Part shown: positions 1 to 10,459 of the stretch, piece after piece
How the letters are laid out: each line of letters starts with the position of its first letter
Position numbering within the stretch: position 1 is the first letter of the stretch
Source of the DNA: Populus alba
Taxonomy: Eukaryota > Streptophyta > Magnoliopsida > Malpighiales > Salicaceae
Length of the DNA: 64,000 nt
Direction: 5' to 3'
Assembly (NCBI RefSeq): GCF_005239225.2
Contig: NC_133302.1
Span: 62,001 to 126,000 of the forward strand
The notes under the pieces: model-generated
Seen by the model: the letters and a program-made list of their open reading frames with translations, nothing else
What the model was told of the DNA's origin: nothing
Databases searched by the model: none
Made by a program: the position numbers and the translations under genes

Positions 1-1227
1 ATGGTTGCTTATCCTTTCTTTGGTAATTGTGGTGGTTATTTGCTGGGAATTTTACTGGATTGGGCTGGTTTGGAGTGGGGGGTTTGGAAAAGTTAATACT
101 AGTGACTCGAGGGGTAGGTATTTGATAGTTTTTTGCTTCTCCTTTCGAGGTTGTTTTCACCTCAATTTCTTCTTCTTCCGATGAAACCTCTCTTCTCTAG
201 AGGTTCTGCAATTCTCCCACTCCGGATCCCTTGTTCAATCCTCTCGGCGATCCGCACGACATCATAGAAATGTTGTGCCGAACTACCCATAAGGTGTTCA
301 TAGTATGGAGCCCTGAAAGTATTGGCAAACAAAGTCACCATTTCTGTCTCTATCAGTGGAGGTTGCACATTGATAGCTTGGTCTCGCCACCTTTGAGCAT
401 AAGCCCTCACGGACTCTTGACTTCCTTTCTCCATGCTGATCAGACTGGTCCTATCAGGAGCAATTTCTAGATTAAACTTGTATTGCTTCAGGAAAGCGTC
501 TGCCAAGTCCGTCCACTTCCTGATCCTAACATTGTCTAACCTCATATACCAACTGAGGGCCGAACCGGTCAGACTATCCTGGAAGAAGTATATTAACATT
601 TATCGTCCTTGGATAACCTCTGCCCATTTTGTTATAGTAGGAGCGGAGATGGGTCTTCGGGCATTCCATCCCAGTATACTTAACAAACTCCGGCACTCTA
701 AACTTCTTTGGGATAACGATATTAGGTACTAAACATACCTCAGCGGCCCTAATTGGGTCAAACAAATCATTTCCTTCAATTGCCCTTAGCCTCTCTTCTA
801 GGGCAGTCCACTTATCATCTCCTCCATGGTTAGAGAATTTAAAGTCATGTGGATCTTTGTTTGTTAAATCCATTGTAATAGGGATTTGGATGGGCCGAGC
901 AGGACTCTGCTTAGTTGGTGTATTAGCCCCTATGTTTATAGGTGCGACAGGGATTTGAGCTGCTGCTGATGCTTCATTAGGTTGAGTAGATGTTCCCTCT
1001 CCATCTCTGGCTCTTAATAATTGCTCTAACATACTTGTTAAGTGCGCCACATCATTCCAAACTCCTTCGAGTTCTCTTTGGTACTGAGATTCTGGTTGTG
1101 ACCTTCCTTCGTTTTCCATTCTTGCTCTTTGTCGAGTGTTGTGGATTCTAGGAGGGGGACCTATGTTTCTTAATCTGCAAATGCATGCATAGATGTATGA
1201 GAAAATGTATGATTGTGATGGATGCAT
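1..1227 (-). pseudogene. Ty3/gypsy gag fragment, frameshifted
   Basis: Capsid (retrotrans_gag) region of a gypsy LTR retrotransposon, cut by the left window edge. A first frame (1227 to 574) carries a variable N-terminal part and the motif VPEFVKYTGMECPKTHLRSY. The gag core continues in a second frame (599 to 162) with FFQDSLTGSALSWYMRLD and ERIEQGIRSGRIAE. A third frame can be read from about 165 to base 1 as a Lys/Pro-rich linker typical of the region after the capsid. I see an extra G near 638, an in-frame TAA next to 600 and another shift near 165, so it cannot make a full Gag as read. It is a different family from the gag at 30406-31881. The family call is firm; whether each break is real or a consensus error is open. 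Confidence 0.85.
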
Positions 1228-1550
1228 GCTTTATTGGGTATGGATGCATCCTTTTTGTGAACGAATAACAACCATCATATTATAAAGCCTTCTCTTGTCA
1301 CATCGCTTTGATAGGAGGTTCCTGCCTTTCGAGTCGTTTGCTGAATCATGTTCACAAGAGACAGATTTTTGCATAAGAAGATGGGTCAAACGCCCTTTTT
1401 CATTAAATGCTTGGATAAAAATACATTTAGAAATAAAAGAAAATACAAACATGCTAATCCCTTTCCTCCCTAAACTCTTTGGCCAAAAGGTAAGAAAGCA
1501 AAACCACGGTTCTCAATCTTCCCTAGAAAGCATCGGTTTCAGCTAGGCTT
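1228..1550. other. Probable gypsy leader, no gene
   Basis: This lies upstream of the gag start on the minus strand and is probably the untranslated leader of that element. Short direct repeats of TGCATG/GGATGCAT occur around 1180-1255. The short frames here resemble nothing. The 5' LTR and primer-binding site would lie further right, in the N gap or lost. Confidence 0.4.
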
Positions 1551-2050
1551 NNNNNNNNNNNNNNNNNNNNNNNNNNNNNNNNNNNNNNNNNNNNNNNNNN
1601 NNNNNNNNNNNNNNNNNNNNNNNNNNNNNNNNNNNNNNNNNNNNNNNNNNNNNNNNNNNNNNNNNNNNNNNNNNNNNNNNNNNNNNNNNNNNNNNNNNNN
1701 NNNNNNNNNNNNNNNNNNNNNNNNNNNNNNNNNNNNNNNNNNNNNNNNNNNNNNNNNNNNNNNNNNNNNNNNNNNNNNNNNNNNNNNNNNNNNNNNNNNN
1801 NNNNNNNNNNNNNNNNNNNNNNNNNNNNNNNNNNNNNNNNNNNNNNNNNNNNNNNNNNNNNNNNNNNNNNNNNNNNNNNNNNNNNNNNNNNNNNNNNNNN
1901 NNNNNNNNNNNNNNNNNNNNNNNNNNNNNNNNNNNNNNNNNNNNNNNNNNNNNNNNNNNNNNNNNNNNNNNNNNNNNNNNNNNNNNNNNNNNNNNNNNNN
2001 NNNNNNNNNNNNNNNNNNNNNNNNNNNNNNNNNNNNNNNNNNNNNNNNNN
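1551..2050. other. Assembly gap (500 N)
   Basis: Exactly 500 consecutive N, probably a fixed-size scaffold gap rather than a measured distance. Order and orientation across it are not proven by sequence. Confidence 0.99.
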
Positions 2051-2541
2051 TTTTTTTAAAATATTAATTTAAATTTCAAATAAAATTTCAATTCATAAAA
2101 ATTACACAAAAACAAAGAGAGGCTTGATTTGCTAGAATAATTCCTTTGAAATTAATATTCTAAAAATACTCATCTCTTTCTTTCCTCTCAGAAACTCTAC
2201 ACGAACACTCTGACAAAGATAAGTAAGAGAAGTAAAGCAAATATGGTGACTAAAACAAAAGAGCCGCAATTGAATAGATTGTAGAGTCAAGTGGTCAATG
2301 AAGGAGGAGGGGCATAAGAGCATCCCTGCTTAGTTAGAAAGCTCAAAGTTTGGCGTTCTGTCAAGGTTTTAAAGCATGGTTTATGGATCTTGAATGATTC
2401 CAAAAAAAGATCCAGTCTTGATCCTAAAGGTGTGTACTGTCACGAAAGCTCAAAACTACTAAACTAATTACAGAATCAAAATCCAACCACACAACTACCT
2501 TGCTGCCATCTACCTTGCCTCAGACACCACTGTCTCAGATT
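2051..2541. other. AT-rich stretch, no gene seen
   Basis: AT-rich DNA between the gap and the LINE remnant. I find no coding similarity, repeat array or RNA gene. It may include flanking DNA of the LINE insertion, but no target duplication can be set because both ends are eroded. Confidence 0.5.
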
Positions 2542-4380
2542 TACTTTGAGCGATTCCCCTGTTGGGTAGATTATCGAAGCCACCGCAGAACTTTTAACAA
2601 ATATGTAGTGATTGTAATGTACATATCACGAAGAAACAACAGAAGAAAACCGGTTTAGCTTTTAACAGAAACGGAGGTTTGGCCTTGTTACAATGAAAAC
2701 AGATTCTTCACTACAAGAGCTCCTTGGAAAGCTTAATGGAGTATGGTTTAGGTCTTATCGTCTACGTGCAAATTTGAAGCGGTTTCAACAGGTGAATAAA
2801 GATTCAACGCATCGGATTCCGATTAGAAAAACATGTTCAACGTGTATTAGTACTAGTAAAGGAGCGAGACTGCAGAAGTTATGCTATGGTTGCGCGCAGA
2901 AAAAAAATTCAGCAAGCACTCGTGAACTCCGAAGCAATGCACACCCTACTAATCAAACAGAGGATATCAACGGAGTCCCTGTCATCCAAAACGAGACTAT
3001 TAATGAAGTCCCTGTTGTTCAACCAGTGGCTGCACACTTTATAACACATGATCCAGCAGAGGAGGAGGTTGCATGGATGAAGAATAGCTTGGTAGGAGTG
3101 ATAAATGAAGGTGTTAATTATCAGGATATAAGGAAAGACTTGCATTCTAATGGAGTTCAATTAACGGGTTTTTGTTCTATGGGTGCATCACAAGCTTTGA
3201 TCTCGTTCAATACTTCTGACTCCACGATGGAAGCTTTTGAATTGGATATAACGCCTTGGCATGGTTATTTTGATGAGTTGAGGCCTTGCATTGATACAGA
3301 TGGTCCAATTGATCGATTTGCCTGGATTGAAGCTACTGATTTGCCAATAACTGGTTGGAATGTTACGAGCATCAACAAGATTATATCAGTATATGGTAGA
3401 GCTATAGGTTTTGACAAAATCAATTTGGGGTATAGCAATCTTGGTCATATTAATCTTTTAATTGGAAAACGGCTTCACAGATTTATTAAAGAAAACACTA
3501 CTTTGTGGTTAAATGGGAAATATTATAAGATCAAATTGCAGGGAATTGGATCCTCTGCATTATCTAGTATCTGAAGCTATTGAGGACAACATGACCGCTT
3601 TTGATCTGATGAAGCAGGAAGATGAGAGTGAAACAGAGACTAGTACTGTTGACACTTTGATGTTGAAAATGCTGACGAGATAGCAACTAAAAGCTGTGCA
3701 CATTTGGCGTTGATTGTGGATGTGATTAGCTGTTCGCATAACAACAGGGATTTGGAAATCTGTAAAACAGCTGTTTCTGATGTTCCTGTTGAAATTCTGT
3801 TCCGGAAATATTGGAGAGAAGATCACCACAACAAGATTTCAGGGGTGTTTGGAATTAAGTTTCAACTACGGAAACTACTAAACAAAAAACAGTATCTAGG
3901 AGGTGCCATCAGAATCAAATGTTGAGAGGCACAACACATCCCATCCCATGAATTAGTGCCTCTTGACAGTCCTCAACTATAAGAAGAACAACACTCAACA
4001 TCTCTGGGTTCTTCTACACCAGTAGAGCAGCCATAAACCCAAATACCCAGCATATATTTCACCCTATGATTTTACAGAGAAGGAAGAGGAAGGTTAAAGT
4101 CTTTTCATCAACTGACAGTTTAGAAAACGATACGGCAGAAGGGGAAGGGGATGGTTCAAGCTCACTTGACTCTGGCATCAGACAAGGAAACGCTCGTTAC
4201 ACTCATCTTAGTGACGTGTCTGTACCATAAAAGAACGGGAAAGATGATGAGGTGCAAGAGATGTTAAATGCTGGGCAGTTTCTGGGATTTATAAGTGCTT
4301 AAGATCAGGCGGTTCTAACAGTATACATTACAAAGCAATTGGATAGGGAGATTGGTGATTAGGCTGCGAATTAATTAATA
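2542..4380 (+). pseudogene. LINE (L1-like) ORF1 remnant
   Basis: Decayed first ORF of a plant L1-type LINE, the RNA-binding nucleoprotein of the element. An N-terminal RRM can be read from about 2542 (YFERFPCW, then TFNKYV, then MYISRRNNRRK). After a frameshift it continues with RFGLVTMKTDSSLQELLGKL and VWFRSYRLRANLKRF in the frame open from 2693 to 3574. The following block (DITPWHGYFDELRPCID, EATDLPITGWNVTSINKI, NTTLWLNGKYYKIKLQGIG) matches the DUF4283-like part of these ORF1 proteins. Near 3541 the frame shifts again (ELDPLHYLVSEAIEDN), and C-terminal scraps with stops reach about 4380 (RRKRKVKVFSSTDS, EMLNAGQFLGFIS). No reverse transcriptase follows, so the copy is truncated. The Met at 2693 is not a real start. 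Confidence 0.72.
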
Positions 4381-5116
4381 GAAGGTGGAGAGTCTGAATA
4401 ATGAGCATAGGTACAATTAGTAATAGTTCTATTGCCTTGTAAGTTTAACATGAGTGTTTGGAGGAATGATCCAAATGATGTGAAATAATGAAGTACAATC
4501 ACTAACAGGGTATTATGTAGGGTATTGTGTAGAAGAGGATTTCTTAGAAAATATAAATTTAATTGCTCCTAAAAAAACAATTTGTTGAAACACAAGTGGT
4601 CAGTCATAATTCGTTTGGTATTTAATGGTGCATGTAGAAAAGAATTGGTCAAATGTTAACCTAATGGAATGAAATTGTGAAAGGAAAATTTCAAAGTCTA
4701 GCAATTAATACGTTATGGAATATTTTACGGGTATTTGAGTACTAGTTAGAAATAAAGTGGTCTTTGAGAATCAATTGCTATATTGGAATTCAACCCTTGA
4801 ATTAATTCTCCATCGTCTTCATCTATGGCTGAAGACCTTTAAAGCTAACTTTATGCATGGAGGTTTTGACCCTTTCAAAGGCCCATAAAGAATTTTTGAA
4901 TGGACCCTCATGTAGAACTATTGCTTGTACTTTCGGTGTCAAAAAGTCTTTTAGAAAACAATAGAAATAGAAATCTTTTGCTACATATAAAACTACATTA
5001 TGGAAACATGGTATGAGAATATCGGTAAGGTTTATATTGCTGGGAAGTCTAACTTTTTGAACCAAAGAAAGAAATTCAGTGTAACATTTAATCAAAAGTA
5101 AAGAAAGAAAGTTCAG
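4381..5116. other. Intergenic, no gene recognised
   Basis: AT-rich spacer between the LINE remnant and the TNL promoter. The longest frame (4823-5095, minus, 90 codons) has no similarity I recognise and no gene structure. No inverted or tandem repeat stands out. Confidence 0.5.
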
Positions 5117-5426
5117 TTGACGTACTAGTCAAAGTCTTGTTTGGAAAAAAAAAAAAACCGAGGCTTTGAAAAAAGGATTGTGGAAATTTAGACCATTTGA
5201 TTTTGAGAGTATCAGATTAGACGGAGGAGAGATGGAGGCAGCCGATTGCACGATCATGGTGTTATTAGTTTGCCGCGTGGAAAATCATGCCATTTGACTC
5301 CGATGCGGTCAAAACCTCACCAACAACACGGCTGATAAAATAGGCCATGCACTTCACGATACACCTGCTTTTTGACTGCTTTAGCTCTCGGAAAAACTGT
5401 TTGATGCTCAAGCAAGAGCTATAAAT
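5117..5426 (+). promoter_or_regulatory. TNL promoter: W-box cluster and TATA
   Basis: A TATA motif (CTATAAAT, 5419-5426) lies upstream of the duplicated 5' UTR exons. W-box cores (TTGAC, bound by WRKY factors) occur at 5117-5122 and 5127-5134 (reverse), then closely spaced at 5294-5299, 5307-5312 (reverse, TTGACC) and 5372-5377. Three cores within about 85 bp just before the TATA is more than expected by chance and fits pathogen- or salicylate-induced WRKY control, as known for immune receptor genes. The transcription start is inferred only from position. Confidence 0.5.
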
Positions 5427-5589
5427 TTGCTTGATTTTGATCAATTTGTGGCTAACGAAATCTCCTTGCTCCTTTTCCTGTATATGTTACCTTTTATTTT
5501 TAACAATTATTGCGTTGCTAATAAATTGCAAGAAAGCATATTCTTTCTCTGGAACAATAGTCTGTACCAACCTTCATCAGTCCTCATTA

Positions 5590-5866
5590 CTTCGCTCTTC
5601 AGCTAACCTTTCTGATTGCTGCAATTTGATCTTTAAAGTCACCAAGTTGATGGAATCCGACCAACTCATAAACACCATATAGAGGTAATCTCTGCGATTG
5701 TTGCTACTGATTGCATGCATGCAGTCCTTTTTGGTTTCATCTTTTCAGCAATATCGATTGTTGCAGGACAGCGATATTCATCAGCTAACCTCTCTGATCT
5801 CCAGTTGCTGCATTTTCATAGCTGGCGGAATCCAACCAGCCCTTGGGTTATGTAGAGGTATAACTA
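5590..5866 (+). repeat. Duplicated 5' UTR exon of the TNL
   Basis: Two diverged direct copies, about 5593-5686 and 5776-5862, share CAGCTAACCTYTCTGAT, then TTGCTGCA-like sequence, then GGAATCCRACCA, and each ends in TATRTAGAG followed by a GT splice donor (GTAATC and GTATAA). This suggests two tandem alternative non-coding leader exons. No long reading frame connects them to the downstream Met at 6008. The duplication is visible; its use as exons is inferred. Confidence 0.5.
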
Positions 5867-6007
5867 ACTCTCTTTGCTTCGTTTTAATTTCACGTATTTA
5901 CTTATAACAATAATTTGGAAGTTTTTACGTTCAGATAGATATATCATCATTGACCAGTTTATTGAGTTCCTTGTAGATCTTCAAGCACAATATCATTCTA
6001 TTTTAGA

Positions 6008-6113
6008 ATGCAGAAAGTAAAACGCAAGCAATCCAAAGATGAAGAAAACGATTCATCCTCGCGAAAGAGAAGAAAAGCAGACCTCAGTAAGCCTGTCAGT
6101 TTTGTCTCCACAG
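6008..6113 (+). CDS. TNL exon 1: basic leader with bipartite NLS
   Basis: Short first coding exon of 35 codons plus one base. It encodes MQKVKRKQSK, an acidic/serine stretch, then SRKRRK, which has the layout of a bipartite nuclear localisation signal. The donor is CAG|GTAACG and the phase-1 junction to 6570 restores Ala-Ala-Met ahead of the TIR. Starting at 6008 rather than at the Met at 6575 is supported by in-phase splicing and by similar leaders that I recall in other poplar TNLs. The Met at 6575 could serve an alternative transcript without the NLS. The intron (6114-6569) holds no other feature. Confidence 0.6.
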
Positions 6114-9100
6114 GTAACGTAGAAATATCTCGTGCTGAGAGCAGTTATGTTAAAATCGGATCGTGAAAGTTCCATTCTGCTATTAGGCTATGCTTATTAG
6201 CAATCAAAATCAGTTTTACTTCTTTCTGTTAGAATAAATAACTAGGGGAGAGGGAGGTAAGGAAGCATGGTGGAAACAATATAATATATTATTTTTCTAA
6301 GAGAGGAAGTTCTTTAGGACACATCAAAATTAACCCCACCACTTTTATCATTTCCAAGTTCATGAATTTGCTGTCAATATGTTATTTGTTTCTTAAAGAT
6401 TAATCACTTTCACGGGGATTCCTCTTTATCATGTCACTTAAATTATATACATATCAAAATTCAGCTTCTCTAACAAATTCCCATCAGAATTTACATGTAT
6501 TGTCTCTGATGATCGCTTTACATGCATTCCTTGCTCCATTGCTAATTTATTGTGTCATAATTTCTGCAGCTGCCATGACAGAGCTAGAGTCTTCTCGCTC
6601 TAGACCAAATGGGGCCTACGATGTATTTCTGAGTTTTAGAGGAGAAGATAATCGCAAGAATTTTACAGATCATCTATATACTGCCTTAGTCCAAGCAGGA
6701 ATCTACACTTTTCGAGATCATAACGAAATTCCTAGGGGTGAAGAAATCTCCAAACATCTCCTCAAGGCAATTCAAGAATCAAAGATATCTATAGTGGTCT
6801 TCTCTAAAGGATATGCTTCTTCTAGATGGTGTCTTAATGAACTTGTAGAGATTCTTGAGTGCAAAAACAGGAAAACTGGTCAGATTGTTCTTCCTGTATT
6901 TTTATGACATTGATCCTTCAGATGTGAGAAAGCAGACCGGCAGTTTTGTAAAAGCATTTGATAAGCATGAAGTCTGTTTTAAAGAGAAGGTGAAGGAGTG
7001 GAGAAAAGCTCTTGAGGAGGCGGGAAATCTCTCCGGATGGAATCTCAGTGATATGGAAAATGGGTACGCCTTTTTCCCTCTAAGATTCCGTGGCACACAT
7101 TTATGGAGTAATTATTATACAATAGATTTTACCATGTGAAATAATAATTTTTTTTTTAGCATGGTTAATTGTCTCTCTATTAAAGACTTGCTTTTTGTTT
7201 ATGAGCAGGCACGAATCAAAATTTATCCAAGACATTATCAAGGATGTGTTGAATAAATTGGATCCCAAGTACATAAATGTTTCTACTCACCTAGTAGGTA
7301 TTGATCCCCTTGTACATACTATTAGTGACTTCATAAGTACCGCGACAGATGATGTACGCCTTGTGGGCATACATGGGATGCCGGGAATAGGAAAGACGAC
7401 TATAGCAAAAGTTGTATTTAATAAACTCTGCTATGGATTCGAGGGAAGCTGTTTTCTTTCGAATATCAATGAAACATCAGAACAATCGAATGGTCTTGTT
7501 CTTTTACAAGAACAACTTCTTCATGATATCTTGAAGCAAAAATCCTGCAAATATCAATAATGTTGATAGAGGAATGGTTCTGATCAAAGAACGACTTTGT
7601 CACAAAAGAGTTCTTGTTGTTGTTGATGATGTGACTTATCAATACCAACTAAATGCTTTGGTGGGAGATGGAAGTTGGTTTGGTCCCGGAAGTAGAGTAA
7701 TAATTACATCTGAAGATGAACGCTTGCTTCTAAAAGTGGATCGAAAATGTCAGGTCGAAGAATTGAAACGAGATGCGTCCCTACAACTTTTCAGTTGGCA
7801 TGCCTTCAGGGACACCAAGCCAGCAAAAGATTATGTTGAGGTGTCGAATGATGTCGTTGATTATTGTGGAGGGCTTCCTTTAGCCCTTGAGGTTTTAGGT
7901 TCTTGTTTGTCCGGGAAAAACAAATCTAGATGGAAATGTATAATCGACAAATTGAGAAAAATTCCAAACCATGATATTCAGGAAAAACTTCGAATAAGTT
8001 TTGACAAACTGGATGACCATAAACTACAAAATACATTTCTTGATCTTGCAAGCTTTTTTATCGGTAGAAATAAAGAATATGTAGCAAATGTACTTGAAGC
8101 TCGATGTGGTTACAATCCAGAGGATGATTTAGGAACTCTCAGTGAAAGGTCTCTGATTAATGTTAATGCTTCTGGAAATATAAGCATGCATAATCTATTA
8201 CGAGACATGGGAAGGGAGATCATTCACAAAGAGTCACCTAACAACCCAGGAAAACGCAGCCGAGTATGGCAATGTGAGGATGCATGGAATGTACTCAGCA
8301 AGCAAATGGTAATAACTAAATGCATACACAAATGCTCGTTTATCTTTCTTTTTAAACTTCTTGCATATAATTACTTTGTAACTCTATTGAATTTTGTTGG
8401 TTTTTTAGGGAACGGAAGTGGTAGAGGGTTTAGCGCTGGATGTCAGAGCATCAGAAAAGAATTTATTAAGCACAGGATCATTTACAAAGATGAGATGCTT
8501 GAAGTTACTCCAAATCAATGGAGCATGTCTATCTGGGCCTTTCAAACTGCTTTCTGAAGAGTTGATATGGATTTGTTGGCTTGAATGTCCTTTGAAATCT
8601 ATTCCGTCCGATTTAATGTTGGACAACCTAGTTGTTCTTGATATGCAGTATAGTAACATTAAAGAATTATGGAAGGAGAAAAAGGTAAGAAGAATACTAC
8701 AATTCTTCAAAATTTGTCCTTGATTTAATGCATATTTTTAAGTTACAACTTTTGATGATTACTTTTTTATTATTTTCCTTGCTGCTCTTACAGATTCTCA
8801 ATAAATTAAAAATCCTTAATCTCAGTTATTCAAAGCACCTTGTTAAAACACCAAACTTGCACAGTGTAAGTCTAGAAAAACTTTTGTTGGAAGGTTGCTC
8901 GGGTTTATTTGAGGTGCATCAATCTGTTGGACATTTAAAGAGCCTCACTTTCTTAAATCTAAAGGGATGTTGGAGGCTAAAGATTCTTCCGCAAAGCATT
9001 TGTGAGGCAAAGTCTCTTGAGATTTTGAATATTTCAGAGTGTTCACAGCTTGAGAAGTTGCCGGAACACATGGGTGATATGAAATCCTTTACCGAGCTGA

Positions 9101-10459
9101 TAGCAGATGGAATTAACAATGAGCACTTTTTCGCTTCAATTGAACATTTAAAGTATATAAGGAAGTTGTCACTGTGCGGATACAATTTCACTGCGGACAC
9201 GCCATTATCTACATCCTGGTATTCACCAATTTCATCAAGTGTTTTAGATTGGAGAGCCTTGCTGCCAACTTGTTTCACTGGTTGGAGATTATTGAGAAAA
9301 CTAAGACTTGCTTATTATGGTTTGTCTGAACGAGCAACTAATTGTGTTGATTTTGGTTGTTTGTCCTCTCTCGAAGAATTGAATCTATCAGGAAACAATT
9401 TCTTAAGTCTGCCTTCTGGCATCGACGTCCTTCCTAAGCTGGGGCTTTTGAGAGTGTCGTACTGCAGCAATCTTGTATCAATCTCAGAGCTTCCCTCAAA
9501 TTTAAAATTCTTGGATGCAATCGGTTGCACATCAATGGAAAAGGTAAGACTTCCAGTCCAGTCCAAAAACAATGAAAATCTGTCTCTATATAGGAGTCCA
9601 AATTTAACAGAGATTCAGGGCATGGACATGGAAGGTCTAAGTAATCATTGCTGGATTATTTCCTCTGATACCGCCTCCGATTTATCAAATAATTACAAGA
9701 AGAGTTTTGTTGAGGTACTATTTCTGTCTCTTCAGCACACAAATAAAGACACAATTGGCATATACTATATATTTATTAGTGTCTAAAATTTCAGCACTCT
9801 TTGTAATTAATCAATATATATATATGCAGGCATTGTGGAATGGTGGTTATGGATATCATATTCACGGCTATGATGCCAAATTGCTTATGGGAATCTATCA
9901 TCACAACGTGCGAAAGGGGTTCACCTTCCATGGAGAAGGATGTTCATTATCATTTCATACACCTCCAGTTTTTCAAGGGTTGATTTTTTGGGCTTTCACT
10001 ACAAGGATTTTTTTTACTAGGAGTCATACAATCAATGCTATTATAAAAAAAAAGAGCAACGGTATGCAATTGTTTGAAGCTACACTGGTAATAGGACTCT
10101 ATTGCCCCATAAGTTGGACAAGATTCGTAAGTTTAAGTGAGATGGCAATGGAAGAATGTTGTGGGCACGAAGAATTGGAATTGTATGTGAATTTGGGGAG
10201 CGAAGACATTAATGTGAAACAATGTGGGATCAAAGTGATTGTAGATTTGGATTCATTTGAAGGGTTGGAGTGGGATCATGACATTGACAACCAAGAGTCA
10301 GAAGTGGGAAGAGATGAAGTAGTACCAATTCATCTGCTTCCTCATCCTCTTTATGGTTCATTGACATTTTCTACAATTGAGCAGTTTAAAGATTATTTAT
10401 ATAGGAAGAGTTTTTATCCATTTCGCGAAGAAACTTTCAACCTGAGCTCAATTAGTTGA
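6008..10459 (+). CDS. TIR-NBS-LRR immune receptor gene, two 1-bp frameshifts
   Basis: Intracellular immune receptor of the TNL class. On effector recognition such proteins oligomerise, the TIR domain hydrolyses NAD+, and signalling passes through EDS1 complexes to helper NLRs. My exon model is 6008-6113, 6570-7063, 7209-8308, 8409-8684, 8794-9714 and 9830-10459, all GT-AG. The sum is 3527 nt; removing one base in the T run at 6899-6903 and one in the A run at 7538-7542 gives 1175 codons with every intron phase consistent. Domain order: basic leader (1-37), TIR (about 52-200), NB-ARC (about 228-530), LRR (about 560-900), C-JID (966-1174). As written, translation would stop at 6905-6907 inside TIR and again at 7558-7560. 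It is either a very young pseudogene or an intact gene with consensus errors. Paralogue fragments lie at 22259-23138 and at the right edge. Confidence 0.88.
6570..7063 (+). CDS. TNL exon 2: TIR domain, frameshifted
   Basis: TIR (Toll/interleukin-1 receptor) NADase domain. Seen in order: DVFLSFRGEDNRKNFTDHLY, FRDHNEIPRGEEI, KISIVVFSKGYASSRWCLNE, then VLPVF. The catalytic glutamate expected in the SxWCLxEL motif is present (about residue 126). A run of five T at 6899-6903, where four would keep frame, gives a premature TGA; downstream codons in the next frame (DIDPSDVRKQTGSFV, EWRKALEEAGNLSGW) complete the domain. The exon ends in phase 2 before GTACGC. Confidence 0.85.
7209..8308 (+). CDS. TNL exon 3: NB-ARC nucleotide switch, frameshifted
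   Basis: ATP/ADP-binding switch module. Motifs: P-loop GIHGMPGIGKTTIA (about residues 253-266), kinase-2 KRVLVVVDDV (332-341), RNBS-B GSRVIITSED (360-369), GLPLAL (421-426), RNBS-D-like FLDLASFF, and an MHD-position motif MHN (526-528). Two key sites deviate: the usual TTR of RNBS-B is TSE, and Asp of MHD is Asn. One extra A in the run 7538-7542 shifts frame between KQ and NINNVDRG and creates the stop at 7558-7560. The next frame is open from 7574 to the donor ATG|GTAATA. Confidence 0.88.
8409..8684 (+). CDS. TNL exon 4: NB-ARC/LRR linker and first repeats
   Basis: A 92-codon phase-0 exon. It begins GTEVVEGLALDVRAS, the conserved linker after the NB-ARC in TNLs, and continues with SFTKMRCLKLLQINGACLSG and LVVLDMQYSNIKELW, the first leucine-rich repeats. 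It is flanked by TTTTTTAG at the 5' side and AAG|GTAAGA at the 3' side. No frame damage. Confidence 0.85.
8794..9714 (+). CDS. TNL exon 5: LRR domain
   Basis: A 307-codon phase-0 exon of irregular plant LRRs, the part that usually helps hold the receptor off and contributes to ligand specificity. Repeats visible include LKILNLSYSKHLVKTPNL, LEKLLLEGCSGLFEVH, LTFLNLKGCWRLKILPQSI, LEILNISECSQLEKLPE, LEELNLSGNNFLSLPSGI and LGLLRVSYCSNLVSISELP. It ends SFVE before GTACTA. The same exon end is found in the minus-strand paralogue at 23038-23138. Confidence 0.87.
9830..10459 (+). CDS. TNL exon 6: C-terminal jelly-roll (C-JID) domain
   Basis: Last exon, 209 codons plus TGA, encoding the post-LRR C-JID beta-sandwich that in characterised TNLs (RPP1, ROQ1) binds the effector with the LRR. 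Typical signatures are GYGYHIHGYDAK, GCSLSFHTPPVFQGLIFWAF and EDINVKQCGIKVIVDLDS. The acceptor is ATATGCAG at 9828-9829. A close paralogous exon lies on the minus strand at 22259-22891. Confidence 0.87.
   Translation, partial: ALWNGGYGYHIHGYDAKLLMGIYHHNVRKGFTFHGEGCSLSFHTPPVFQGLIFWAFTTRIFFTRSHTINAIIKKKSNGMQLFEATLVIGLYCPISWTRFVSLSEMAMEECCGHEELELYVNLGSEDINVKQCGIKVIVDLDSFEGLEWDHDIDNQESEVGRDEVVPIHLLPHPLYGSLTFSTIEQFKDYLYRKSFYPFREETFNLSSIS

Noticed and set aside
2693..3574. 293-codon frame taken as a host gene
   Set aside because: Its order of motifs (RRM end, DUF4283-like block) and the surrounding frame-shifted remnants fit LINE ORF1 rather than a host protein.
4823..5095. 90-codon minus-strand frame upstream of the TNL
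   Set aside because: No similarity, no codon bias or splice context, and it sits in AT-rich intergenic DNA.
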